Below, piece after piece: positions 1-6,822 of a stretch of DNA of 49,601 nucleotides (the first letter of the stretch is position 1; every line of letters starts with the position of its first letter). The stretch comes from a virus. Location: IMG/VR virus record IMGVR_UViG_3300022562_001357, positions 1 to 49,601 of that record; one strand, given 5' to 3'. The position numbers were made by a program, and so were the translations under genes. Below the pieces are notes generated by a model. It searched no databases. It was not told the DNA's origin and saw only the letters and a list, made by a program, of their open reading frames with translations.

Positions 1-315
1 CAGGCTCCGGAGCACTCGCCCGACCTTGGCGTCGCTGGCGTCGCTGTCCATGAGGTGCCGGATGCGGTCTTCACGCCAGGTCTCGGCGTTGGAGACCGTG
101 AGAACCCATCCCAGTGCGTCCAGCAACTCGGCGGCCCCCTCCATGGTGAGGCCCTGCTTGCCGGACTCGATGAGGGAGATGGCCGCGCGGGAGTACTTGG
201 AGCGCACGGCCAGGTCCTCCTGCCTCATGCAGAGGTGCCTGCGGCGCTCTCGGATCATGGCGCCCAACTCGACACGGCGTCGCGGCACCGTGCGCACGTC
301 TTCATCGTGAGACAT
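1..315 (-). CDS. XRE-family helix-turn-helix regulator, 3' end beyond window
   Basis: A leftward reading frame starts at ATG 315 behind GGAGAAG and stays open to the window edge, giving at least 105 residues. Residues about 27-60 (RQEDLAVRSKYSRAAISLIE, then SGKQGL) have the classic Cro/C1-type helix-turn-helix pattern: Q-E-x-L-A, a turn, S-x-x-x-I-S-x-I-E-S-G. Such proteins bind operators as dimers. It is transcribed away from the operon starting at 539, the usual place for a phage repressor or early-gene regulator. The intervening 223 bases hold a 20-base dyad and a class A promoter. Its exact role is inference. Confidence 0.85.
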   Translation of the reverse strand, partial: MSHDEDVRTVPRRRVELGAMIRERRRHLCMRQEDLAVRSKYSRAAISLIESGKQGLTMEGAAELLDALGWVLTVSNAETWREDRIRHLMDSDASDAKVGRVLRSL

Positions 316-364
316 CGTTCTTCTCCAGTGAACTCGGTTGCAGCGCCTCGGAGGGGTGTGGGCG

Positions 365-384
365 GGGAGGTGTCGACTCCTCCC
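365..384. promoter_or_regulatory. 20-base dyad, candidate repressor operator
   Basis: The arms GGGAGG and CCTCCC flank a central GTCGAC, with a single T/T mismatch pair on either side of the centre. It lies 50 bases upstream of the XRE start codon in the divergent region, where an autoregulatory operator would be expected. No second exact copy was noticed. Confidence 0.4.
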
Positions 385-490
385 GCGCCCGCCGAGGTCA
401 CTGGCCCCGAAGGGCACCACCAGTCTACACGGCTGCCACGCCGCGTGCCACTGGCGGGTGCGAACGGCCGGGCCGGCTGATCGTCTGATC

Positions 491-519
491 GGGTTGTGGC
501 CAGGGGCGCCCCGCGCCAT
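491..519 (+). promoter_or_regulatory. Class A promoter-like element 1
   Basis: GGGTTGTGG (491-499), 15 bases, GCCAT (515-519). The motif ends 19 bases before the ATG at 539, leaving room for a short leader with the AGGAGG ribosome site. Confidence 0.7.
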
Positions 520-538
520 GGGTGGGAAAGGAGGACCG

Positions 539-871
539 ATGAAGCGAAGCGAGATCCATGTGGGCGGCATCTACGCCAACAGCAAGGGCGACCGGTTCCG
601 GCTGGTGACCGGCGAGGGTGAGGAGTTCGCGGTCTTTGGCCAGAGCCAGACGGACGCGGATTGCGTGCAGGTCCAAACCGTGCGCAAGAAGGCGGACGGG
701 TCCTTCGTGGTGGCCCTGGGCAACTACGATGCTGATGGGCTCTGGCGCGCGATGTGGCGCCCCGCGCGCGAGACCTACAACCATTGCACGCGCACGTCCA
801 TGGCGACATGGGCGCACCGCCAAGCCACCCCGGCCGAGGCGCGCAAGGTGCGTGCGGCCTTGAAGGGCTGA
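539..871 (+). CDS. Hypothetical protein, 110 aa
   Basis: The start is ATG 539 behind AAAGGAGGACCG. It is the first gene of a three-gene rightward operon under a class A promoter. The N-terminal half (GGIYANSKGDRFRLVTGEGE) looks like a small beta-rich fold of the 'setting/value' type seen in phage accessory proteins. The C-terminus is basic and helical. There are no cysteine clusters, membrane segments or catalytic motifs, and the family is not recognised. It may be an early takeover protein, judged only from its position. Confidence 0.75.
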   Translation: MKRSEIHVGGIYANSKGDRFRLVTGEGEEFAVFGQSQTDADCVQVQTVRKKADGSFVVALGNYDADGLWRAMWRPARETYNHCTRTSMATWAHRQATPAEARKVRAALKG

Positions 872-880
872 GGAGGACCG

Positions 881-1129
881 ATGCGAGTGATCAAGACGCG
901 CTCTCCACGACTGCTGGAGAAGTGGGCGAAGTTGGAGGACGGCCGGACCATTCGGACCGCCCTCAATGGGATCAGGTGGTGGCCGAATGGGGCGCTGCTG
1001 ACGCGCAAGGAGCGGCGGAAGTTCATCGCCGCGCTATCCGAGTACGAGACGGTGATGGCTGTGTCCCCGTTCGACGAGGATGCGCCAGTCGTGGAGATCG
1101 CTCCGGTGAAGGTCGAGGAGGACCGATGA
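881..1129 (+). CDS. Hypothetical protein, 82 aa
   Basis: It starts at ATG 881 after AGGAGGACCG, nine bases after the previous stop. The first half is basic (KTRSPRLLEKWAKLEDGR) and the last 25 residues are acidic. The end overlaps the next start (1126) by four bases, so the two are probably translationally coupled. No family is recognised. Confidence 0.7.
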   Translation: MRVIKTRSPRLLEKWAKLEDGRTIRTALNGIRWWPNGALLTRKERRKFIAALSEYETVMAVSPFDEDAPVVEIAPVKVEEDR

Positions 1130-1527
1130 GCACCAGCTACTACCTGCTCTGCGACGCCCACCGCGAAGTCGTGAAGGCGAACTACCACCGCGCGCGCGGG
1201 CTCCTTGGGCCGAGCGACGAGAGGCGGCTGCACGCGTTCATCTACCGGCACTCGGGGTGCGCCCTCCGGGTCTGCAACGAACACGAGGACGAGCCCTGGG
1301 ACTACAGCGACGACTGGTGGGTGGCGCCGGACGAGAGCGGCGAGGTTCCGATTGCAGAGCCTGTGACGTCGCCCGCGCCAGAGGGGCACGAGCCGGTGAT
1401 CCGCCGCATCGACGCCCGGCCCGGGGACGTGATCCTGCTCAAGGGTGGCGAACGATACGAGGTGGTTCGGGCAGAGAAGCGGCGCGGCGTCCCCGGGTTC
1501 ATCGTGAGGCGTCCCGAGGAGGCATGA
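1126..1527 (+). CDS. Hypothetical protein, 133 aa
   Basis: The ATG at 1126 overlaps the previous stop (ATGA), with GAGGAGGACCG as ribosome site. Residues 1-50 include paired cysteine/histidine positions (CDAHREVV, HSGCALRVCNEH) that could bind a metal. A proline-rich linker near residues 75-90 leads to a short basic beta domain (RPGDVILLKGGERYEVVRA). This is the last gene of the operon, and a conserved 23-base palindrome begins immediately after its stop. Function unknown. Confidence 0.72.
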   Translation: MSTSYYLLCDAHREVVKANYHRARGLLGPSDERRLHAFIYRHSGCALRVCNEHEDEPWDYSDDWWVAPDESGEVPIAEPVTSPAPEGHEPVIRRIDARPGDVILLKGGERYEVVRAEKRRGVPGFIVRRPEEA

Positions 1528-1550
1528 GGAGTGGCCAACTTGTCCACTCC
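1528..1550 (+). repeat. 23-base intergenic palindrome, copy 1 of 3
   Basis: The arms GGAGTGG (1528-1534) and CCACTCC (1544-1550) flank CCAACTTGT. As DNA the whole 23-mer is symmetric except at three central positions. As RNA it forms a 7-bp hairpin. It abuts the stop codon of the 1126 gene. The other copies are at 10348 and 37272, identical and in the same orientation. Confidence 0.8.
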
Positions 1551-1651
1551 ACCACGAGATGCGGTCCCCGCAGGCATGCCGCGTTGTGAATCGCCTCGCC
1601 TCGCGCTACAACCAGGGTGCCGGTGGGCACCGGTACGGCCTCGGTCGTGAT

Positions 1652-1703
1652 CCCCCCAGTCCTCGACGCCACGATGTGGCTCCTCGTCGAGGGTCCTGGG
1701 GGG
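1652..1703 (+). terminator. Strong hairpin between operons, probable terminator or RNA element
   Basis: CCCCCCAG-T-CCTCGACG (1652-1668) pairs with CGTCGAGGG-TCCTGGGGGG (1685-1703), leaving a loop of about 16 bases and a small bulge. It lies just upstream of class A element 2 (1716), so it would insulate the ERF operon from upstream transcription. There is no T tract, so termination is inferred. A smaller hairpin (CCGGTG/CACCGG) lies 20 bases before it. Confidence 0.55.
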
Positions 1704-1715
1704 ATTCGACGTTCC

Positions 1716-1744
1716 GGGTTGTGATCGTGGGCTGCTCACGCCAT
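1716..1744 (+). promoter_or_regulatory. Class A promoter-like element 2
   Basis: GGGTTGTGA (1716-1724), 15 bases, GCCAT (1740-1744). It ends 25 bases before the ERF start codon at 1770 and would drive the recombination, repair and replication operon. Confidence 0.7.
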
Positions 1745-1769
1745 CTCTGGTGACACACAGGGAGGCCCC

Positions 1770-2462
1770 ATGGGCGATCGGGTGAAGCACGAGACGATCG
1801 GCGCTGCGTTGTGCGCTGCGATCGCGGACGTCGAGTTCGTGGTCGAGAGCGGCAGGAACACGCACCACAACTACAACTATGCCAACGACACCGACCTGTT
1901 GAGGTCGGTTCGGCCGGCGATGATCAGGCACGGCCTGGCGCTGGTGCCGCACGAGATGGCCGCGAACCGATCCGGCGGCCTGACCGAGGTGCACGCGACC
2001 TACCTGCTGGTGCATGCCGACAGCGAGCAGACGCTCAAGTTGGCGGTGGTCGGCGAAGGGTCCGGGGGTCGGGGCAGCGAGGACAAGGGCGTGTACAAGG
2101 CGCTGACGGGCTGCTACAAGTACCTGTTGCGCCACACCTTCGCGATCCCCACTGGCGACGACGCCGAGGCCACGAAGTGGGACACTCGCCGCGACGCCCC
2201 GGAGACGAAGGAGGAGAAGGCGGCACGACGGGCGAAGCACGATCCGGAGTGGGAGGATGGCGGCCGCGAGCGGTTCATGGTTCGGTTGTCCGAACTCGGG
2301 CTGAAGTACGACGCGTTGCGCTGGTTCATCACCACGCGCGGGAAGGACAAGCGCAAGCCATCGGAGCGGTCCGCGGAGGAGCGCGCGGAGATCCTGAATT
2401 GGCTGGAGGATCCTGCGCAGGTCGAGCGCGTCCAGCGTGATTTCTTTGAGGGTGGTCGGTGA
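1770..2462 (+). CDS. erf: ERF-family single-strand annealing recombinase
   Basis: ATG 1770 follows AGGGAGGCCCC. The 230-residue protein has the ERF-family pattern. HHNYNYANDTDLLRSVRPAM near residues 32-51 is the conserved aromatic and helical core, and residues about 108-131 (DKGVYKALTGCYKYLLRHTF followed by AIPTGDDAEA) match the second conserved block. ERF proteins such as P22 Erf anneal complementary single strands and act in phage recombination and genome circularisation. The C-terminal third is charged and likely a separate small domain. It heads the operon with DenV and DnaB. Confidence 0.88.
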   Translation: MGDRVKHETIGAALCAAIADVEFVVESGRNTHHNYNYANDTDLLRSVRPAMIRHGLALVPHEMAANRSGGLTEVHATYLLVHADSEQTLKLAVVGEGSGGRGSEDKGVYKALTGCYKYLLRHTFAIPTGDDAEATKWDTRRDAPETKEEKAARRAKHDPEWEDGGRERFMVRLSELGLKYDALRWFITTRGKDKRKPSERSAEERAEILNWLEDPAQVERVQRDFFEGGR

Positions 2463-2650
2463 TGCACCGGCTTCAGGTAGAGGAGCGGGTCCGCCATGGC
2501 CGCCGCCACGTCGAGGCGCAGTGCACGTGCGGCTGGCGCGGCTTCGACACGGATGCCTCGCTGGTGCGGTTCGTCGATGCCGCAGCAATCCACGAACACT
2601 TCGACCGCCCTCCCGTGGAGGGTGGACGGCGTACGAGGAGGGAGCCATGA
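2462..2650 (+). CDS. Small CxCGW-motif protein, 62 aa
   Basis: The ATG at 2462 overlaps the ERF stop; a GTG just upstream is less likely. The protein contains C-T-C-G-W and several histidines (HRLQ, RHGRRH, IHEHF), a pattern common in short phage proteins that carry half of a zinc-binding site. Its stop overlaps the start of the endonuclease V gene. Function unknown. Confidence 0.65.
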   Translation: MHRLQVEERVRHGRRHVEAQCTCGWRGFDTDASLVRFVDAAAIHEHFDRPPVEGGRRTRREP

Positions 2651-3069
2651 CCCGGATCAACGTGGTGGAGCCCGACCGCCTCACCGACCAGCACCTCTTC
2701 GCCGAGCTGCGCGAGTTGCCACGGGCATGGAAGTACGCGAGGCCCGGACGCCTCGACATCCCGGAGACGTACCGTATGGGGGATGGGCACGTCCTGTTCT
2801 TCGCTGACAAGACGGGCTGGCTGTCCGAGCGCTTCGCGTTGCTGCTCAACGAGTGGCGCGGGCGCGGCTTCGTCTGGAACGGCCCCGACGCGCTGATCCC
2901 CGTCCCCGGCGCCGATGGGTGGTGGACGCCCACTGACGAGGCGCGCCGGGCCAACGCGAGGCGGCTGATCGACCGGATCACCACGTCGTCGCAGGTGCCC
3001 CGGTACCGCGGGGAGGTCGTGCCCCGCTCGTTCTATGCCGGGCTGCTCGTGTCCGAGGAGGCGGCATGA
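2647..3069 (+). CDS. denV: Pyrimidine dimer DNA glycosylase (T4 endonuclease V family)
   Basis: The 140-residue product matches T4 DenV (138 residues) along its length. The N-terminus MTRINVVEPDRLTDQHLF is followed by AELRELPR, which places Thr2 (the Schiff-base nucleophile after Met removal), Arg3, Arg22, catalytic Glu23 and Arg26 at the T4 positions. GHVLFFADK and RYRGEVVPRS correspond to T4 GHVTFFYDK and EFRGDYIPHE. The enzyme cleaves the glycosyl bond at UV-induced pyrimidine dimers and then nicks the strand. It overlaps its neighbours by four bases inside the ERF-DnaB operon, so it is expressed with replication genes. A UV-exposed host habitat is inference. Confidence 0.93.
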   Translation: MTRINVVEPDRLTDQHLFAELRELPRAWKYARPGRLDIPETYRMGDGHVLFFADKTGWLSERFALLLNEWRGRGFVWNGPDALIPVPGADGWWTPTDEARRANARRLIDRITTSSQVPRYRGEVVPRSFYAGLLVSEEAA

Positions 3070-3698
3070 GCGACTGGTACAACGAGGGCATGGTGAAGCC
3101 CCCGGGGCAGCGCCCCTCCGAGACGGTGAAGAAGGACGGCTACCGCGTCGCCCCCGGGAAGGATGGGGCCTGGGCCATCGCCGGGTTCTCCGACGGCAGG
3201 GTCCTGTGGAGTCGGTGGCTCCGGAAGACCAAGGCGGCCCGAGCCGCAGAGCCGGGCCTCCCGGAGTGGTTGCAGCGCCGCAAGATCCCGAGCCCCTTCA
3301 CCAAGTCGGCGGTGCTTGCTGCGGTGGTGCGGTGCATCGGGTCCATCACGGAGCGTCCCGTCGACCAGCACCGCTGCAGTGGTGCAGCGGCAGAGGTGCT
3401 GAAGCTCTGGAAGAGCCTCGGACGTCCGCCACTCGAGCCGTTCGCCGCCGAGGTCGCACTGGTCGCCCGTGCCGCTCGGGACTGCCCGGACGGGATCTTC
3501 GCCCAGGACATCCGAAACGACGGCAGAGACGGCCCTGACCGGAGCCACAGCGTCGCGACGTTGTGCGTCGTGCGTCGCTGGGGGGACCGCGTCGCGGCGG
3601 CCCAGGCATGGCAGGAGAAGACCGGCTCGGCTCGGACGCCCACCGCCTTGGACATCGACACCGACGAAGACGTGGCGCCGCCGCGACAGGAGTGGTGA
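3066..3698 (+). CDS. Hypothetical protein, 210 aa
   Basis: Its ATG overlaps the denV stop (ATGA) and its own stop overlaps the helicase start by one base. The N-terminal 60 residues are basic with several tryptophans (DGAWAIAGFSDGRVLWSRWL). The rest is mostly helical, with no recognisable catalytic motif. The position between a repair enzyme and DnaB suggests a replication accessory role such as helicase loading or origin binding. That is guilt by association only. Confidence 0.75.
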   Translation: MSDWYNEGMVKPPGQRPSETVKKDGYRVAPGKDGAWAIAGFSDGRVLWSRWLRKTKAARAAEPGLPEWLQRRKIPSPFTKSAVLAAVVRCIGSITERPVDQHRCSGAAAEVLKLWKSLGRPPLEPFAAEVALVARAARDCPDGIFAQDIRNDGRDGPDRSHSVATLCVVRRWGDRVAAAQAWQEKTGSARTPTALDIDTDEDVAPPRQEW

Positions 3699-5119
3699 TG
3701 AGGGTGGACGCCCCAGAGGCCCCGGCGAACCGGTTGGCCGAACGCTCGATCCTCGGTGGGGTGATGCGGGCCCCGGAGTGGCTTCCGGAGTTCTCCGACT
3801 CACTCAAGCCCGAGGACTTCCACTGGCCGGAGCATGGCGAGTTGTGGAGGTGGATGCTTGCGGAGCACCAGGCCGGTCGAGCCATCGATCCGATCACGAT
3901 GTTGGATCGGATGCCTGGAGCCATGCTGTCTCGGGTCGGTGGGTTCGAGTACGTGCTGGAGCTCCCGGACCGGGTGCCATCCACCGCCAACCTCGGGCAC
4001 TACGTCGAGGTCGTGCTGGAGCTGTCCTGCCGGCGTCGCGTCCTGGAGAGCTGCGAGCGGTGGTCGACTCTTGCCTGCCAACCGGACCCGGAGGGCGCGC
4101 TGCTCGAGACGGTGCTCGCCGACATCTCGAAGATCCGTGTCCCCGGTGCGGTTCGAGGGGAGTGGGTGGGTGACACGCTGGGGCCCTACATCGAGGAGAA
4201 CGACCGTCGCGCCGAATCGGAGGCCCCACCGTTCGAGCGTCTTGGATGGCGTGACGTCGATGCCCTGCTGAAGCTGGGTCCCGGAGACCTCTGCTTCGTC
4301 GGTGCCCGACCCGGCATGGGAAAGAGCGCCTGGGTCCTGAATGCCCTGTTGTGGCGGGCCGGAAAGCTGAGCGAGGTCGGTGGGATGTTCTCCCTCGAGA
4401 TGAGCCGCCGCCAGCTCATGGACCGGCTCGTTGCGACACGGTCCGGGGTGGAGTTGGAGCGGGTCAAGCTGCCGAACCTGCGGACACAGGAGCAGTGGGA
4501 CGCCATCACGGCGGCAGAGGTGGAGATCCGTGATCTTCCGATCCTGATTGACTACCGGTCCAGCCTGACCATCGAGGAGATCAGAGCAGAGGCACGGCGC
4601 TGGGTAGCGCTGCATGGCTGCTCCGTGGTCGTCGTGGACTACCTGCAACTGATCCGTGCCACGGACTCCCGGGTGTCCCGGGAACAGCAGATCGCCCACA
4701 TGTCCCGGGAGCTGAAGAACCTGGCCCGCGATCTTGGGGTCGTGGTGATCGCGTTGGCCCAAGTCAACCGGGCCTGCGAGCAGCGCAACGACAAGCGGCC
4801 CATGGTCTCCGATCTCCGGGAGAGCGGCAGCCTGGAGCAGGACGCCGACGCAATCTGCTTCTTGTACCGAGACGCCTACTACACGCGGAACGCGGCGACT
4901 CGGTACGACGCCGAGTTGCTGGTTCCGAAGCAGCGCAACGGACCGCGTGGCGTCGTCCATCTCCGCTTCTACGGCCGCACCCAGGTCTTCGTGGACGGCC
5001 CGAGTCTGGAGGAGCGCCGCGCCGAGGCGAGGCAGCGCAGTGCCGGGAAGCCCAACGCTGGCGCGGAGGGGGCTGACGACACCGGCAAGCAGCAGGAGAT
5101 CCCGACCCCCCGGAAGTGA
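3698..5119 (+). CDS. dnaB: Replicative DNA helicase, DnaB family
   Basis: The product has 473 residues, close to the family norm. Residues 1-150 form the helical N-terminal domain (NRLAERSILGGVM, HGELWRWM). The RecA-like domain has Walker A GARPGMGKSA near 202-211, GMFSLEMSRRQLMDRL, Walker B VVVVDYLQL near 310-318, IALAQVNRACEQR, and DLRESGSLEQDAD. These are the standard DnaB motifs H1 to H4. It should form the hexamer that unwinds phage DNA ahead of replication. The tail after about residue 440 is low in complexity. The start is ATG 3698, overlapping the preceding stop; longer upstream extensions lie inside the 3066 gene. Confidence 0.95.
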   Translation: MRVDAPEAPANRLAERSILGGVMRAPEWLPEFSDSLKPEDFHWPEHGELWRWMLAEHQAGRAIDPITMLDRMPGAMLSRVGGFEYVLELPDRVPSTANLGHYVEVVLELSCRRRVLESCERWSTLACQPDPEGALLETVLADISKIRVPGAVRGEWVGDTLGPYIEENDRRAESEAPPFERLGWRDVDALLKLGPGDLCFVGARPGMGKSAWVLNALLWRAGKLSEVGGMFSLEMSRRQLMDRLVATRSGVELERVKLPNLRTQEQWDAITAAEVEIRDLPILIDYRSSLTIEEIRAEARRWVALHGCSVVVVDYLQLIRATDSRVSREQQIAHMSRELKNLARDLGVVVIALAQVNRACEQRNDKRPMVSDLRESGSLEQDADAICFLYRDAYYTRNAATRYDAELLVPKQRNGPRGVVHLRFYGRTQVFVDGPSLEERRAEARQRSAGKPNAGAEGADDTGKQQEIPTPRK

Positions 5120-5131
5120 TTCTCCTGCGCT

Positions 5132-5160
5132 ATGTTGTGGCGGCGCGGCTCTCACGCCAT
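5132..5160 (+). promoter_or_regulatory. Class A promoter-like element 3
   Basis: TGTTGTGG (slightly diverged 5' end), 15 bases, GCCAT (5156-5160). It ends 31 bases before the ATG at 5192 and directs the operon that ends with the sigma factor. Confidence 0.6.
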
Positions 5161-5191
5161 AGGCTGGGAACCCCACGACAACGGAGGGAAC

Positions 5192-6049
5192 ATGGAGCCC
5201 ACCCCCATCACCTGGCAGCCCGGAGGCGAAGGCGTCGGCGTCTTCAACATCACGGGAGCCCCGAAGCTCGAGAAGGGCGCCGACACACGGCGGACCTGGA
5301 AGTGCGAGATCGTCACCGAGGTCGCGTCTGCGGAGATCGCCGGTCAGCTTCACCTCTTCCACGAAGACACCCGCAACTATTGGGTGGACGCCGAGGAAGA
5401 GGAAGTTCGGACCCGCGTGCTCCGCGACCCGCTGAAGGATCACCAACTCGTGGTGAGCCTCACCAGTGGTAGCGGTGCCGGCATTCAGAAGCTCCGCGTC
5501 GAGTTGGGGCAGGTGAAGACCGACTTCAACACCAACCGCAAGGTGCAGGTCTCCAGGTTGGTCGTTCGCGGCCTTGGCGTCGGGGACAGCAACACGCTGG
5601 TCGACCTGCAGGGCCGCCTGGTCCGGGTGGCGGTCCACGTGCAGGTCACGGAGCGCAAGGGTCTGGACCCGGAGGTCGGGCAGGTCGTCAGTGGCACCAC
5701 GTCGAGTGGCGCCGTGGTGGTGGGTCGCATGACCGGGACCGACCCGGACACCGATGCGGTGCTTCTCGACGACTTCGGGGCGACCTACGAGGTCAGCAGT
5801 GTCGTCAGCGCCTACACGCTGGAGTCCACGACGGCCCAGGACGTGGACCAACACCTCGAGCTGTACCGCAACCAGGTCATCGCAGACGCCGGGGAGTGGT
5901 CGTGGGCCAGCATCGTGGAGGCCGCCTTCGATGCTGCGAAGGCCGGCGAGGTTCAGAGGCCGAGCGGCTCGACGCTGTACATCAACCCCGCGGTGGTGCA
6001 GCGCGCCATCGACGCTTCGAGGCTGCCTGCTGAAGCCGCGGGTGGCTGA
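5192..6049 (+). CDS. Hypothetical protein, 285 aa
   Basis: ATG 5192 follows CGGAGGGAAC. The protein is predicted beta-rich, with a central stretch of alternating hydrophobic residues (RKVQVSRLVVRGLG, VDLQGRLVRVAVHVQVTERK) that could be an OB-like or jelly-roll sheet, and a helical C-terminus. It has no catalytic signature. It is the first gene of an operon that ends in the sigma factor. A single-stranded DNA-binding role is possible from its place after DnaB, but no diagnostic residue supports it. Confidence 0.75.
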   Translation: MEPTPITWQPGGEGVGVFNITGAPKLEKGADTRRTWKCEIVTEVASAEIAGQLHLFHEDTRNYWVDAEEEEVRTRVLRDPLKDHQLVVSLTSGSGAGIQKLRVELGQVKTDFNTNRKVQVSRLVVRGLGVGDSNTLVDLQGRLVRVAVHVQVTERKGLDPEVGQVVSGTTSSGAVVVGRMTGTDPDTDAVLLDDFGATYEVSSVVSAYTLESTTAQDVDQHLELYRNQVIADAGEWSWASIVEAAFDAAKAGEVQRPSGSTLYINPAVVQRAIDASRLPAEAAGG

Positions 6050-6423
6050 TGACCCGAGCCTTCGAGTTGGTGGAGATCGAGCTGACCGGCTCCGGGAAGG
6101 AGCGGGCGGCGATCAAGAACGACGATCTCGCGGCGCTCTGGCATGAGGGCTGGGGGGTCGCGTTCTGCTGGATCGCGACGAAGAAGGAGATCGTCGACGG
6201 CACCCCCAAGGGCCAGACACGCCAGTTCCTCTTCATCATGATGGGTCCGCCACGACAGACGCCAACGACTCGGTCCATGGATGCGGTAGCTGCGGCTCTG
6301 GAGGCAGCGCGGACACCGGAGCCGGGACCACCCACCCCTGGGCCTTCTCCGCTCCTGTACGCGGCCGTGGTGGCCCCGTGGCTGCTCCTGATCATCGGGA
6401 TCGCCATCGCGTGGCAGTCATGA
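6049..6423 (+). CDS. Small protein with C-terminal membrane anchor, 124 aa
   Basis: The ATG at 6049 overlaps the previous stop by one base. The N-terminal 70 residues are soluble and mixed charge. A proline-rich linker (TPEPGPPTPGPSP) is followed by a hydrophobic segment of about 20 residues (AAVVAPWLLLIIGIAIAW) and only two further residues. This is a tail-anchored layout with the bulk in the cytoplasm. No family is recognised; a membrane-tethered early protein is the most that can be said. Confidence 0.72.
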   Translation: MTRAFELVEIELTGSGKERAAIKNDDLAALWHEGWGVAFCWIATKKEIVDGTPKGQTRQFLFIMMGPPRQTPTTRSMDAVAAALEAARTPEPGPPTPGPSPLLYAAVVAPWLLLIIGIAIAWQS

Positions 6424-6821
6424 AACGTGGGGAGCGGCAGCGGTTCCTGCAGAGTCACAACGGGCTACTGCGGGTCCGCGCCGATCTCAAGGTCTACGGC
6501 GTGCACTTCGAGTGCCGTCTTGTCGAGCACCGCACCGGTTCCGGGCTCGTGGAGATCCGCCTGATCGCCACGATGCGGGGGAGGGTCGACAACGAGCAGC
6601 GTCGCATCACGGACGTCGACGGCAACATGACGCTCAAGGCGTCCCAGCACACCGGTTTCGCGGCGGCTGCCTTCGCGATGTCCATGGTCTCTCCGCTATA
6701 TCCGAACGCCATCATCGAGAATGGCGGCGTCATGAGGGATGGGTCGTGGCTGGCGGAGGTCTGGCTCAACCCATCGGACGCACAGGTCGCCGAGCGAGAG
6801 GCCGCAGCGGCGGCGGGGTGA
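6420..6821 (+). CDS. Hypothetical protein, 133 aa
   Basis: ATG 6420 overlaps the previous stop by four bases, with CGTGGCAGTC before it and no strong ribosome site, so coupling is likely. The first 80 residues look like an antiparallel sheet (LLRVRADLKVYGVHFECRLV, LVEIRLIATMRG) and the rest is an amphipathic helix. No motif is recognised. It lies directly before the sigma factor, with one base between genes. Confidence 0.7.
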   Translation: MKRGERQRFLQSHNGLLRVRADLKVYGVHFECRLVEHRTGSGLVEIRLIATMRGRVDNEQRRITDVDGNMTLKASQHTGFAAAAFAMSMVSPLYPNAIIENGGVMRDGSWLAEVWLNPSDAQVAEREAAAAAG

Positions 6822-6822
6822 C

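Larger units (their letters stand above)
316..538. other. Divergent control region between XRE gene and first rightward operon
   Basis: This stretch separates the leftward regulator from the rightward operon. It holds a class A promoter at 491-519, a dyad at 365-384 (GGGAGG, T, GTCGAC, T, CCTCCC, one mismatched pair), and a weak leftward -10 candidate (AGTCTA, 422-427, reading TAGACT on the minus strand). No credible gene is seen in it. Confidence 0.6.

Noticed and set aside
3800-5854. A 684-codon leftward open frame opposite DnaB and the 5192 gene
   Set aside because: Antisense to a certain helicase, with no ribosome site or family motif.
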